Of a DNA stretch of 64,000 nt, positions 16,506 through 25,085 are shown in pieces. This DNA comes from Larkinella sp049445795. Its GTDB lineage: Bacteria > Bacteroidota > Bacteroidia > Cytophagales > Spirosomataceae. Under the pieces are notes generated by a model that saw nothing but the letters and a program-made list of their open reading frames with translations, had not been told where the DNA came from and did no database searches. The number at the start of each line of letters is the position of its first letter. The first letter of the stretch is position 1. A program made the position numbers and the translations under genes. Location of the stretch: contig NZ_JBMSDT010000011.1 in assembly GCF_049445795.1 (NCBI RefSeq), positions 62,001-126,000 on the forward strand, given 5' to 3'.

Positions 16506-16547
16506 CTCCCAGTTAATCCTTAAATCCGCGTAATCCGAGTTCAGGAC
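16506..16547. repeat. right arm of the 42-bp inverted repeat
   Basis: Reverse complement of 15884-15925 with two mismatches (an adjacent CT/TC difference). It lies 86 bases upstream of the ABC exporter start. Confidence 0.93.
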
Positions 16548-16632
16548 GGCTCAGCAAACTATTCTTTCCGGTTTTCTGTTACCCAGCCAGACATCCCGAT
16601 CTTGTTGGATTGAAAAGACGTTTCCGAAACCT

Positions 16633-18414
16633 GTGAGAGCACTTTCCCACCTCAATAAATATTTGCTGAAATACAAGTGGTACCTGATCTGGGGAACTGC
16701 TTTCACGATCATTTCCAACCTATTCGGCATCATTCCGGCCCAGTTGGTGCGGTATTCGCTCGATCTGGTGAAGGAAACGCTCGATATTTATTTTCTCTAT
16801 AACGGCAGCCGCCTGCAAAGTAATTTGTACGACGTGTTTGCCTACAGCATTTTGCTTTACGGTTTGCTGATTCTGGCGATGGCGCTGCTGAAGGGGTTTT
16901 TCCTGTTTCTGGTGCGGCAAACGCTCATCGTCATGTCGCGGCACATCGAATACGACCTGAAAAACGAGATTTACCTGCATTACCAGACGCTTCCGCTGAG
17001 CTTTTTCCGACAACACAATACCGGCGATTTGATGGCCCGGATTTCGGAAGATGTCAGCAAGGTTCGGATGTACGTTGGGCCGTCGATCATGTACGGGCTG
17101 AACCTGATTACGCTGTTTATTCTGGTGATCAGTTATATGGTGTCGATTAACCTCCGGCTGAGTTTGTACGTGCTGCTGCCGCTGCCGGTTTTGTCGATCG
17201 CGATTTACGTCGTCAACAACATCATCATCAAGCGGTCGGAAGAAATTCAGAAAAGCCTTTCAAACCTCTCGACGTATGTGCAGGAAGCGTTTTCGGGCAT
17301 CCGGGTTCTTAAAGCGTTCGTGCGGGAAGAAAACTCGGCCACGCATTTTACGGTCGAGAGCGACGTATATAAACACAAGTCGCTGCAACTGACGCGGGTC
17401 GATTCGCTGTTTTTTCCGTTGATCATGCTGTTGGTGGGTCTGAGCAACGTGCTGGTGGTGTACGTCGGCGGGCAGGAAATCCTGACTGGGCGGCTGACAC
17501 CGGGCAACATCATGGAGTTCATTCTCTACGTCAACATGCTGACCTGGCCGGTGATGGCCCTCGGCTGGACGACCAGCCAGACCCAGCGCGCGGCCGCATC
17601 GCAGCAACGCATCAACGAATTCCTGGCCGTCAAAACCGATCTGGTTTCCGAGAAGTCGCTGGAGCGAACCATCGAAGGCGAAGTCGAATTCCGGAACGTG
17701 CGGTTTGTGTACCCCGATTCGGGCATCGTTGCCATTAAAGACTTCAATTTACACGTCAAAGCGGGTGAAACCGTAGCTATTCTGGGCACAACGGGTTCGG
17801 GCAAAAGTACGTTGGCGAATCTGCTCACGCGGATGTACGACCCGACGGAAGGCGAAATCAGGATCGACGGTATTCCGCTGAAAGAGTATAGTCTGACAGC
17901 CATCCGGCGGCAGATGGGCTACGTGCCGCAGGAAGTGTTTCTGTTTTCCGAAAGCATCAGCAACAACGTCAAATTCGGCTTGCCCGAAATGCCGCAGGAA
18001 AAGGTGGAGCAGGCCGTCAAGGATGCGGATTTGTACCAGAACATCCTTGGTTTTCCCGAACAGTTCGAAACCCGCATCGGCGAGCGGGGCGTCACGCTCT
18101 CGGGTGGTCAGAAGCAACGGCTTTCCATCGCCCGGGCCATTGCCCGCGACCCTAAAATCCTGATTCTGGACGACTGTCTGTCGGCGGTGGATACCAATAC
18201 GGAGAACATCATCCTAAACAACCTCCACCGGATCATGGAAAACCGCACCTCCGTCGTGATTTCGCACCGGGTGTCGTCGGCCAAGCTGGCCGATAAAATC
18301 ATCGTACTGGACGAAGGTGAGGTCGTTGAGCAAGGCACCCACGAAGATCTGCTGGCGGCCAACGGCGTGTACCGCGAACTCTACGAACGGCAATTGCAGA
18401 CGGAGGAAGTGTAA
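16633..18414 (+). CDS. ABC exporter, fused permease/ATPase (MdlA-like)
   Basis: A 593-residue half-transporter. The membrane domain (about residues 18-310) has six hydrophobic segments; the nucleotide-binding domain has Walker A GTTGSGKST (385-393), signature LSGGQKQR, Walker B ILILDDCLSAVD and the switch SHRVS. At the Walker B end the usual catalytic Glu is Asp (LDD rather than LDE), as in E. coli MdlA, so this half-site may be weakly hydrolytic or belong to a heterodimer; no partner gene is adjacent. The start is GTG 16633; no ATG exists upstream before a stop. Substrate unknown; lipid or drug export is usual for the family. Confidence 0.88.
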   Translation: MRALSHLNKYLLKYKWYLIWGTAFTIISNLFGIIPAQLVRYSLDLVKETLDIYFLYNGSRLQSNLYDVFAYSILLYGLLILAMALLKGFFLFLVRQTLIVMSRHIEYDLKNEIYLHYQTLPLSFFRQHNTGDLMARISEDVSKVRMYVGPSIMYGLNLITLFILVISYMVSINLRLSLYVLLPLPVLSIAIYVVNNIIIKRSEEIQKSLSNLSTYVQEAFSGIRVLKAFVREENSATHFTVESDVYKHKSLQLTRVDSLFFPLIMLLVGLSNVLVVYVGGQEILTGRLTPGNIMEFILYVNMLTWPVMALGWTTSQTQRAAASQQRINEFLAVKTDLVSEKSLERTIEGEVEFRNVRFVYPDSGIVAIKDFNLHVKAGETVAILGTTGSGKSTLANLLTRMYDPTEGEIRIDGIPLKEYSLTAIRRQMGYVPQEVFLFSESISNNVKFGLPEMPQEKVEQAVKDADLYQNILGFPEQFETRIGERGVTLSGGQKQRLSIARAIARDPKILILDDCLSAVDTNTENIILNNLHRIMENRTSVVISHRVSSAKLADKIIVLDEGEVVEQGTHEDLLAANGVYRELYERQLQTEEV

Positions 18415-18463
18415 ATAGTTGTACTAATTTGGGTATTTTAGTGTAAAAAGAGCCGACTGAACC

Positions 18464-18670
18464 ATGACACCAACTGAATTCATTCGAACATTTGAGTCCT
18501 TTTCGGCGAAGGATCGTCTGACTATTGCTAAAAAGTTACAGGTTCGGGTATTGGATGACCTCTTTGAAGAACTCGACGCTGAAATGCCGGATGTAGACAT
18601 CTCTCTGGAGGAAATTCAGTCCGAAATCAACGCCTATCGCCATGAGCAAAAGGCTGAGAGTCGTCCTTGA
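18464..18670 (+). CDS. putative antitoxin of a PIN-type toxin-antitoxin pair
   Basis: A 68-residue acidic, helical protein (MTPTEFIRTFESFSAKDRLTIAKKL...). It overlaps the PIN toxin frame by 29 bases, the arrangement usual for antitoxin-toxin operons. Its C-terminal half contains an amphipathic region ISLEEIQSEINAYRHEQ suitable for wrapping the toxin. No DNA-binding motif is evident. The call rests mainly on context. Confidence 0.6.
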   Translation: MTPTEFIRTFESFSAKDRLTIAKKLQVRVLDDLFEELDAEMPDVDISLEEIQSEINAYRHEQKAESRP

Positions 18671-19069
18671 TGCAAACTGGTATATCTCGGCTTGTTTAAG
18701 CCGGAAGTCTCGCAAGACGGTTTATTATAAAATCCTTAAAAATAGCCATCTGACGATCTTTTATTCCTCTGAACTGCTCGCAGAGTTTGAAGCAGTAATT
18801 CGGCGACCAAAATTCGCTAAGTATTGATTGATAAGCACATAATTCGTTTTCAGCAAATTGCCTTGAAATTTCTAAAAAAGGTAGAAATCCGAAATGTACC
18901 GGATTTGGTTCGGGATGCCAATGACAACTATCTGCTGGGAGTTTGCGAAGCGTGTCAGGCAGACTTTTTGGTAACAGGAGATATGGATTTACTTCTATTG
19001 GAAAACTACCAGAATACTAAAATTGTCACAATGGCTGAATTTCTTCAGACAACTTCACATTCGAGTTGA
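18642..19069 (+). pseudogene. PIN-domain toxin, frameshifted
   Basis: The first frame (18642-18827) encodes LRVVLDANWYISACLSRKSRKTVYY...FYSSELLAEFEAVIRRPKFAKY and then stops. The following sequence in the -1 frame gives IDKHIIRFQQIAL...NVPDLVRDANDNYLLGVCEACQADFLVTGDMDLL. Joined, they make a full PIN-family toxin (about 142 residues) with the acidic catalytic residues VLDAN, SSELLAE, VRDANDN and TGDMDLL. One missing T near 18824 (TATT where TATTT would keep frame) accounts for the break. Codon use is AT-rich compared with neighbours. It may be a real inactivation or a sequence error. Confidence 0.82.
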
Positions 19070-19077
19070 TTGCTCAT

Positions 19078-19641
19078 TTACTGCTCTCCCCAATCCCAAA
19101 CCACAACATCCCAGTCTTCGCCATTGCTCGGATCAAAGTACGTGTGAAGCTTCCGGAAGCCAACCCGCTCGTGGGCGCGCTGTGAACGCCGGTTGCGGAC
19201 GGCTACCTCCGTCACAGCCAGCGCGTACGTTCCCGCCAGTTCTTCCCGAAACTTTCCGTATAATCCATCAAAAAGCCCCTGCCCCCGAAACCGTTTTGCC
19301 ACGCAGATTTGCCCCATCACTACGTACGCGTAGTCGCCGAGGAGCCGGTTTTGATAGGTGAGATTGTCCAATAAATCGAACATGGCCGTTAACATCGGAA
19401 TGTCATCACGAAACGAGGGCAACATCGTCAAACTATAACCGACTACTTCCGCGCCGTCTTTGGCGATGATGCTTGGTGCCGCATCGTTCATCCGGCGCAG
19501 GAGCGGCAGGTCGTGCTCAATGGTCAGAAAACCCTGGCTGTTGAGGATGTCGGTAGTCAGCACGGTTCGGAGGTTCTGCCGTTGCAGGGCCAGGATTCCC
19601 TGCAAATCCGCATCCGATTGCGCCAGCGTGAGTGTTGCCAT
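19078..19641 (-). CDS. GNAT-family N-acetyltransferase
   Basis: A 187-residue protein with the acetyl-CoA-binding region QICVAKRFRGQGLFDGLY (motif A, R/Q-x-x-G-x-G/A) and a second conserved part TEVAVRNRRSQRAHERVGFRKLHTY. It would transfer an acetyl group to an unknown amine. ATG 19641 was chosen because family homology begins at LTLAQSDADLQGI; the longer frame upstream is read from the overlapping epimerase gene. Only 10 bases separate it from the epimerase stop, so the two genes are probably cotranscribed. Confidence 0.85.
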   Translation of the reverse strand: MATLTLAQSDADLQGILALQRQNLRTVLTTDILNSQGFLTIEHDLPLLRRMNDAAPSIIAKDGAEVVGYSLTMLPSFRDDIPMLTAMFDLLDNLTYQNRLLGDYAYVVMGQICVAKRFRGQGLFDGLYGKFREELAGTYALAVTEVAVRNRRSQRAHERVGFRKLHTYFDPSNGEDWDVVVWDWGEQ

Positions 19642-19651
19642 CGTAAGGCGC

Positions 19652-20749
19652 TTATCGAATTTCGAGTTTTTCCAGTCCGGCCAGAAAGGTTTCATCGCAA
19701 ACCGCTCCCAGACCGGGCGTTTCCGGCAGTTCAATTTCGTAGCCTCTGTAGGTGATTCCGCCCAAAACCGGGTCGGCTGCGTGCTCAAAGGGCGCATCAA
19801 GATCATAAAACCGGACGTTGCGCCGGGCCGAAGCAAAGTGCGCTTTGGCGGTCATGGCGAGCCGCGATTCTGACATACAGCCGATCATGCACGGAATCCC
19901 GGCCGCTTCAGCAATGGCGTTGATTTTCTGGGCGTTAAAGATTCCACCACTTTTGGAAAGCTTGATGTTGAAGTAATCGACGGCTTCTTCCTGCGCCAGC
20001 CGCAGCGCATCGCGGTGGTTGAACAGCGATTCGTCGGCCATGATCGGCACGGTGGTGTGTTGCCGCAGCCGCTTCAAATCGGCGATGGCCCAATGCTTGA
20101 CGGGCTGTTCGCAGTACTCGATGTTCCAGTCCTGAATGGTTCGGAGCACATTGAGGGCCGTGACGTAATCCCAACCCTGGTTGGCGTCCGTCCGAATCGG
20201 AATCCCGTCACCGACCGCTGCCCGAATGGCTTCCACGCGCCGGATGTCGTCGCGCGCGTTGGTGCCCAGCTTTACTTTAATTGCCAATCCGCCCTGGGCC
20301 TGAATCCGGCGGGCATCATCGGCCATGCGTTCCGGCAGGTTGAGGTAGATCGTTTCGTCTGTGACGATTGTAAACCGCTCTCCGCCCAGAAAAGCATACA
20401 GCGGCAACCCGGCTGCCTGGGCCGCGAGGTCGTACAGCGCCATGTCGAAGGCGCTTTTGATCGTCGGGTTGTGGGGCAAATAGGCATCCAGCCGGTTGAG
20501 GTTACCTTCCAGGTCCAGCGCATTCTGGCCGAGCAGCAGGTTGGCAAAATCGCGGGCGGCAGCAAAACCGGTTTCCTGCGTTTCGCCCACAATCATCCAG
20601 AACGGCGAACCTTCTCCCCAGCCAGTCAGCTCATCGGCCTGAATCCGAATGAGCAGATTCCGGGCGTTTTCAATCGTTCCCAGCGAAATGGCGATGGGCG
20701 CTTTCAGCGGGATGTTGTACTTAAAAATGTCGATCTGTGTGATTTTCAT
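19652..20749 (-). CDS. dipeptide epimerase, enolase superfamily (L-Ala-D/L-Glu epimerase-like)
   Basis: A 365-residue protein of the mandelate racemase/muconate-lactonising group. Catalytic lysines are in AIKVKLGT (KxK) and NIKLSKSGG; Mg2+ ligands in IRTDANQGW, EYCEQPV and MADESLF. Near the end YDLDAPFEH provides the DxD motif that in dipeptide epimerases binds the substrate's alpha-amino group. It probably epimerises dipeptides from murein turnover. ATG 20749 fits the family start; extra codons upstream come from the adjacent family A repeat. Confidence 0.88.
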   Translation of the reverse strand: MKITQIDIFKYNIPLKAPIAISLGTIENARNLLIRIQADELTGWGEGSPFWMIVGETQETGFAAARDFANLLLGQNALDLEGNLNRLDAYLPHNPTIKSAFDMALYDLAAQAAGLPLYAFLGGERFTIVTDETIYLNLPERMADDARRIQAQGGLAIKVKLGTNARDDIRRVEAIRAAVGDGIPIRTDANQGWDYVTALNVLRTIQDWNIEYCEQPVKHWAIADLKRLRQHTTVPIMADESLFNHRDALRLAQEEAVDYFNIKLSKSGGIFNAQKINAIAEAAGIPCMIGCMSESRLAMTAKAHFASARRNVRFYDLDAPFEHAADPVLGGITYRGYEIELPETPGLGAVCDETFLAGLEKLEIR

Positions 20750-20752
20750 ATC

Positions 20753-20903
20753 GTACTCACGGACCGCCGGGCGGCCCCGTTTAGCCCGTGTGAGCAAGAA
20801 TAATCAAATAGGTAGAATTTACTCACAAAAGACGGGATCTATCCGGGAGAGATTTCCTGACTACGGATAATTCTAGCGCTCACGGGCTAAAGCCCGTGGG
20901 TAC
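20753..20903. repeat. palindromic repeat pair, family A copy 2 (variant)
   Basis: Outer arms GTACTCACGGACC... and ...GCCCGTGGGTAC in inverted orientation around a spacer of about 85 bases. The left arm is the long variant with CGCCGGGCGGCCCCG; the right arm uses the G-for-A form CACGGGCTAAAGCCCGTG. It fills the gap between the amidohydrolase stop and the epimerase start. Confidence 0.88.
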
Positions 20904-20904
20904 G

Positions 20905-22047
20905 TTAGTTCGGAAACTGGGTTTTATCCAGGCCGGGGATGATCCGAAGCGCGTTCTTGTAATAGACTTTTTTCAAGACCTCATCCGGCAGCGCCATCCC
21001 GTACATCCGCCAGAAGGCGTGGTATTTTTTGTGGTACGGAAAATATTCGTCGTCAGTTTCCAGCACCCGGAAGTACGTCGCGTATTCCGACGGGACCCAA
21101 CTGTCTTTGCCGAACAGAATCCGGTCCTGGTATTTCTCGAAGAATTTCCGGGCGGTCCGGGGCTGGCGACCGAGCTCGGCAATCACCGCGCCAATTTCCA
21201 GCACCATGTTCGGGAACACCTTCATCAAACTGTCCAGCTTCACCAGATCGTTCGGATACCAGCCCATGTGGGCGTTGATGAACGTGGTTTTCGGATGTTT
21301 CCGAAACACGTTGTGCTGTTCGGCAATCAGCTTTTCCCACGAAACCGGGTTGTCGTCCGAGCGCTTGCGGCCGGGGTGGGTTTTGAGTTCGAGCCAGCGT
21401 TCGTTGAAGCGGTCCATCGGGTCCCAGAACGATTTGGGGTCGGCGGTGTGAATCAAAACCGGAATCCCCAACTGGCCGCATTTCGCCCAGATCGGGTCCA
21501 GACGCGGGTCGTCGACCTGCACGCGGGTTCCCTTGTTGTCTTTTACACTGAACCCCAGGCTTTTGTAAATCTTAAGCCCTTTGGCCCCTTTTTTGACATC
21601 ATCTTCCAGCAGCTTGACGGCCTGTTCGGTCCAGCCCGGATCGCCGAGGTTGGCAAAGTTGATATTCGTAAAAATCGCCAGCCGTTTGGCGTCGGTTTTC
21701 TGAATGTTGGTCAGGGCTTTATCCAGAAACCGGGTGCTTTCGGCCACGTTCGACGTGAAACCGCGTCCGCTCAGGTTGACCATAATTCCCATGTTCAGGC
21801 TGTCCATCTGGGTGATCAGCTTGCGCAGGTCGGCCCCGTCCATTTCGTATTGGTGGTTGTGCACGTCGATGAACGGGTATTTGGCCCGGGTGATTTTGTG
21901 TTCGGGAACCTTGAGGGTCGAAACCGGTTCGTATTCTTCAAAATCAATCGGACCGCTGGGCGTCGACACCTTCGGCTGGGCATAAGCGGCTGTCAGGCCA
22001 GCCGACAGGATAAAAAGGAAGCGCAAAGTTCGCAGATGTGCTGGCAT
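20905..22047 (-). CDS. exported amidohydrolase-2 family metal-dependent hydrolase
   Basis: A 380-residue protein with a signal peptide (residues about 1-23, ending AYAQ) and an amidohydrolase-2 TIM barrel. Metal-binding or catalytic candidates are FIDVHNHQY (HxH), KGLKIYKSLG, PVLIHTADP, FINAHMGW and LFGKDSW, in the order expected. Substrate unknown; decarboxylases and hydrolases occur in this family. Its stop codon abuts family A repeat copy 2. Confidence 0.87.
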   Translation of the reverse strand: MPAHLRTLRFLFILSAGLTAAYAQPKVSTPSGPIDFEEYEPVSTLKVPEHKITRAKYPFIDVHNHQYEMDGADLRKLITQMDSLNMGIMVNLSGRGFTSNVAESTRFLDKALTNIQKTDAKRLAIFTNINFANLGDPGWTEQAVKLLEDDVKKGAKGLKIYKSLGFSVKDNKGTRVQVDDPRLDPIWAKCGQLGIPVLIHTADPKSFWDPMDRFNERWLELKTHPGRKRSDDNPVSWEKLIAEQHNVFRKHPKTTFINAHMGWYPNDLVKLDSLMKVFPNMVLEIGAVIAELGRQPRTARKFFEKYQDRILFGKDSWVPSEYATYFRVLETDDEYFPYHKKYHAFWRMYGMALPDEVLKKVYYKNALRIIPGLDKTQFPN

Positions 22048-22087
22048 AGTTGTCGGATAAATGCTAGATTAAAACGCTTTTTCAGGG

Positions 22088-22567
22088 TTACTCTGAATAA
22101 ATCAACGCGACGCAAAAAGCCGCGATGCCTTCCTTTCGGCCGACAAAGCCCAGGTGTTCGGAGGTCGTGGCTTTGATGGAAATATCTTCCTCCGAAACCT
22201 GCATTACGCCCGCCAGGCAGGTTTTCATGGCTGGAATGTGCGGATTCAGCTTCGGCTCCTGCAAGACCACCGTCACATCGACGTTCGATATTTCGTAGCC
22301 TTTTTCCCGAATCATCTTCATCACTTCGGCCAGCAGTAACTTGCTGTCGACGCCCTTCCAACGCGGATCTTTGTCCGAGAAATGGTATCCGATGTTCCGC
22401 AGATTGGCGGCTCCCAGCAGCGCATCACAAAGGACGTGGCAAACCACATCGGCATCTGAGTGCCCCAATGCGCCGTGCGTATGGGGAATCAGAATACCGC
22501 CCAGCCAGAAATCCCGGCCTTCGGTCAGTTGATGCACATCATATCCTTGTCCTACGCGGATTTTCAT
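22088..22567 (-). CDS. ispF: 2-C-methyl-D-erythritol 2,4-cyclodiphosphate synthase
   Basis: A 159-residue enzyme of the MEP isoprenoid pathway. The metal ligands appear in GYDVHQL (Asp and His near 9-12) and GHSDADVVCHVLCDALLGA (about 39-57); KATTSEHLGFVGRKEGI holds the nucleotide-contacting Thr-Ser. Length and order match the family closely. Confidence 0.97.
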   Translation of the reverse strand: MKIRVGQGYDVHQLTEGRDFWLGGILIPHTHGALGHSDADVVCHVLCDALLGAANLRNIGYHFSDKDPRWKGVDSKLLLAEVMKMIREKGYEISNVDVTVVLQEPKLNPHIPAMKTCLAGVMQVSEEDISIKATTSEHLGFVGRKEGIAAFCVALIYSE

Positions 22568-22615
22568 CTGAAAATTAGCTATATGCCTCGACCTATGCGA
22601 TCTGACCTATGTGAC

Positions 22616-23851
22616 CTATGCGGCTCGATAATACAATGTGGAACGGTTTTCTTTGCGGAGAATCCGCTGAGCCGCTGCCTGAATGTCGTCCGGCGTAACG
22701 GCCTGAATTCGCTCGGGTTCCTGGTTGACCCAGTCGGCATGACCGGCGTTGGCCGCGTATGCCAGATTCATGGCCCGGTTCAGCAGCTCCACCTCCGAGA
22801 AGACCAGCGTCGATTCGGCCTGGTTTTTCACTTTCGCCAGTTCTTCTTCCGAAACGGGCTGGCTGATGACCTCGTCCAACACCGCATCGATGGCCGCATC
22901 GGCTTCTTCCAGTAACACGCCCTGATTGAGCGACCCGCTGACCACCAGCAAACCGGGGTCCAGCGAACCGGTCGAATGGGCCGAAATACTGGTAAATAAA
23001 GCCTTTTCTTTCAGTAATTTCTGATACAGCCGCGACGATTTGCCCCGACCCAGCACGTCGCCCAGCAGATCAGCGTGGTAGTAATCGTCGGCGAAACGGC
23101 CCGGCATGTGGTAGACTTTATAGAGTGCATTCAGCGGAACTTCGGCAACGGTTTCCAGAAACCGGGGGGCCGTTTGCACAGGCTCCTGCGGCAGGTTCCG
23201 AACGGGCGGTTTTCCCATCGGAATTGGCGCAAACCACTTTTTGCACAACTGTTTGACCTGCTCCAGCGTGACGTTCCCGGCCACCACCAAAACCGCATTA
23301 TTGGGCACGTAATGCGTATAAAAAAAGTGCTTTACGTCGTCGAGCGTCGCGTTTTCAATGTGGCTGATGTCCTTGCCAATGGTCGCCCACTGGTAGGGAT
23401 GTACCTGGTAGGCCAGGGGCCGCAGTTTCAGCCAGACATTGCCGTAGGGCTGGTTAAGGTACCGTTGCTTGAACTCCTCAATTACCACTTTCTGCTGCAC
23501 GTCCAGCACCGTCGGGTCGAACGACAGGCCGAGCATCCGGTCAGATTCGAGCCAGAAGGCCGTTTCGAGGTTGGCCGACGGCAGCGTGATGTAATAGTTG
23601 GTGATGTCGGGCGAGGTAAAAGCGTTGTTTTCGCCCCCCACTTTTTGCAGTGGTTCGTCGTATACCGGGATGTTCTGCGACCCCCCAAACATCAGGTGCT
23701 CGAACAAATGAGCAAAGCCGGTTTTCCCGGAATCTTCATCCCTGGACCCGACATTGTACAAAATATTAACCGTCGCCATCGGGCTGGTTGGGTCTTCGTG
23801 AACGTAGACTTTCAGACCGTTATCCAGGACAAAATGCTCATAGTGAATCAT
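22616..23851 (-). CDS. M16-family zinc metallopeptidase (insulinase-like)
   Basis: A 411-residue peptidase with the inverted zinc motif HLFEH (His48, Glu51, His52) and the downstream glutamate region VVIEEFKQRYLNQPYG. The second half carries the RLYQKLLKEKALFTSISAHS segment of M16 proteins. No signal peptide from ATG 23851, so it is cytoplasmic unless exported otherwise. M16 proteins often work as pairs; the partner half is not seen here. A well-formed promoter lies 47 bases upstream. Confidence 0.92.
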   Translation of the reverse strand: MIHYEHFVLDNGLKVYVHEDPTSPMATVNILYNVGSRDEDSGKTGFAHLFEHLMFGGSQNIPVYDEPLQKVGGENNAFTSPDITNYYITLPSANLETAFWLESDRMLGLSFDPTVLDVQQKVVIEEFKQRYLNQPYGNVWLKLRPLAYQVHPYQWATIGKDISHIENATLDDVKHFFYTHYVPNNAVLVVAGNVTLEQVKQLCKKWFAPIPMGKPPVRNLPQEPVQTAPRFLETVAEVPLNALYKVYHMPGRFADDYYHADLLGDVLGRGKSSRLYQKLLKEKALFTSISAHSTGSLDPGLLVVSGSLNQGVLLEEADAAIDAVLDEVISQPVSEEELAKVKNQAESTLVFSEVELLNRAMNLAYAANAGHADWVNQEPERIQAVTPDDIQAAAQRILRKENRSTLYYRAA

Positions 23852-23897
23852 AGCAAACTTTTTCGGCGGGGGTGTCGTTAGGCCCATTGAGAATGAA

Positions 23898-23927
23898 CAA
23901 AAGTAAGGGTCTGTTCGAATTCTTCAA
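23898..23927 (-). promoter_or_regulatory. complete Bacteroidota promoter for the M16 peptidase
   Basis: On the minus strand TTG (23927-23925), a 19-base spacer, then TACTTTTG (23905-23898), matching the -33 TTG / -7 TAnnTTTG pattern with correct spacing. It sits in the gap shared with the divergent TPR gene. Confidence 0.7.
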
Positions 23928-23963
23928 AAAAGAACATTCTCATAGTTTTTAACACACCGTCTC

Positions 23964-25073
23964 ATGAAAAAATTTTGCCTCTTCCTCTTCTTTCTGTTTC
24001 CCTTCGCTTCTCCGGCTCAATTGCTGAATGATGCAGATATTCAGCAAGTTATTTTAAAAGCCACCGATAAAATTTACAATTACGAGTTTGACGAAGCCGA
24101 GGAGTATATCCGGCAGGTCAAAGTAAAATATCCGCAGCACCCAGTTGTGCCAGTTTTAAAAGCGGTTCAGATGTATTGGCAATTTCTTCCGCTGAACGAA
24201 AACAAATCGGCAACGGCTCAATACATGTCTTACCTGAATCAGGGAATTGCCTTGTCGAAAAAACTGCTGGACCGCAACGAGAACGACCCGGAAGGCGTCT
24301 TTTTTGCGCTGGCATCGCATGGGTATTTGGCGATGAAATACCACTATGATGATGAAACGATGAAAGCCGTTGGCGAAGCGCAGAAGGCGTACGGGTATTT
24401 GAAAAAAGGGTTTAAACTGATGGAAAAAAATCCGGAATTTTACTTCTCGACCGGACTGTATAATTATTACATCGAACGCTATCCTGCCGATCATCCGGTG
24501 TCAAAACCGCTGTTGCTTTTTTTCCAGGACGGCGATATGGCGCTGGGTTTGAAGCAGATGGAAACCGCATCCCGGCGCGGGCTGTTTACGCGGACCGAAA
24601 CCGCCATCTATTTGAGCCACATCTACCTGGAACACGAAAGCCAACCAGCTCGGGCGGCTTATTTTATGAAACCGCTGGCGGATAAATACCCCAAAAATCC
24701 GATCTTCAACCTGGAATGCGCCGAAGGGCTGGTACAGTCGGGCCGGTACCGCGAAGCCCAGCCCTACCTGGAGCGGCTCCAGAAAATGCCGCAACGGTTT
24801 TTGGCAATGCCCGTCAGCACGCTCGAAGGCCTGATCGAAGAAAAGCTGAACGGCGATTTGAAAGGGGCTGCTGAAAAGTACCAGGCTGCCATTAAATTAC
24901 CGATGAATGCGGTTTTTACGAAACAGTATGCAGCCCATTCGTATAGCGGCCTGGCGCGGATCGCGGCCCAAACCGGCGACCGAAACCGGGCGAAGTCGAT
25001 GTACAAAAAAGCGCTTGATCTGGCCGGGTATAAATCGACCATTCGGGAAGCCAAAAGTTATCTAAAATCCTAA
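23964..25073 (+). CDS. secreted TPR-like protein of unknown function
   Basis: A 369-residue protein with a signal peptide (MKKFCLFLFFLFPFASPAQ) followed by helical hairpins typical of tetratricopeptide repeats: IYNYEFDEAEEYIRQVKVKYP near the start, PKNPIFNLECAEGLVQSGRYREAQPYLERL in the middle and GLARIAAQTGDRNRAKSMYKKALDLAGY near the end. Probably a periplasmic scaffold. It is followed after 12 bases by the phosphotriesterase-like gene on the same strand, suggesting cotranscription. Confidence 0.8.
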   Translation: MKKFCLFLFFLFPFASPAQLLNDADIQQVILKATDKIYNYEFDEAEEYIRQVKVKYPQHPVVPVLKAVQMYWQFLPLNENKSATAQYMSYLNQGIALSKKLLDRNENDPEGVFFALASHGYLAMKYHYDDETMKAVGEAQKAYGYLKKGFKLMEKNPEFYFSTGLYNYYIERYPADHPVSKPLLLFFQDGDMALGLKQMETASRRGLFTRTETAIYLSHIYLEHESQPARAAYFMKPLADKYPKNPIFNLECAEGLVQSGRYREAQPYLERLQKMPQRFLAMPVSTLEGLIEEKLNGDLKGAAEKYQAAIKLPMNAVFTKQYAAHSYSGLARIAAQTGDRNRAKSMYKKALDLAGYKSTIREAKSYLKS

Positions 25074-25085
25074 CCCTTGCACGGC

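Noticed and set aside
18824..19069. A separate small gene starting at TTG 18824
   Set aside because: Its sequence is the second half of the PIN toxin begun at 18642; one missing base explains the break.
20896..22176. Plus-strand open frame of 426 codons opposite the amidohydrolase gene
   Set aside because: It mirrors the amidohydrolase codons, lacks family motifs and is rich in residues typical of antisense frames in GC-rich genes.
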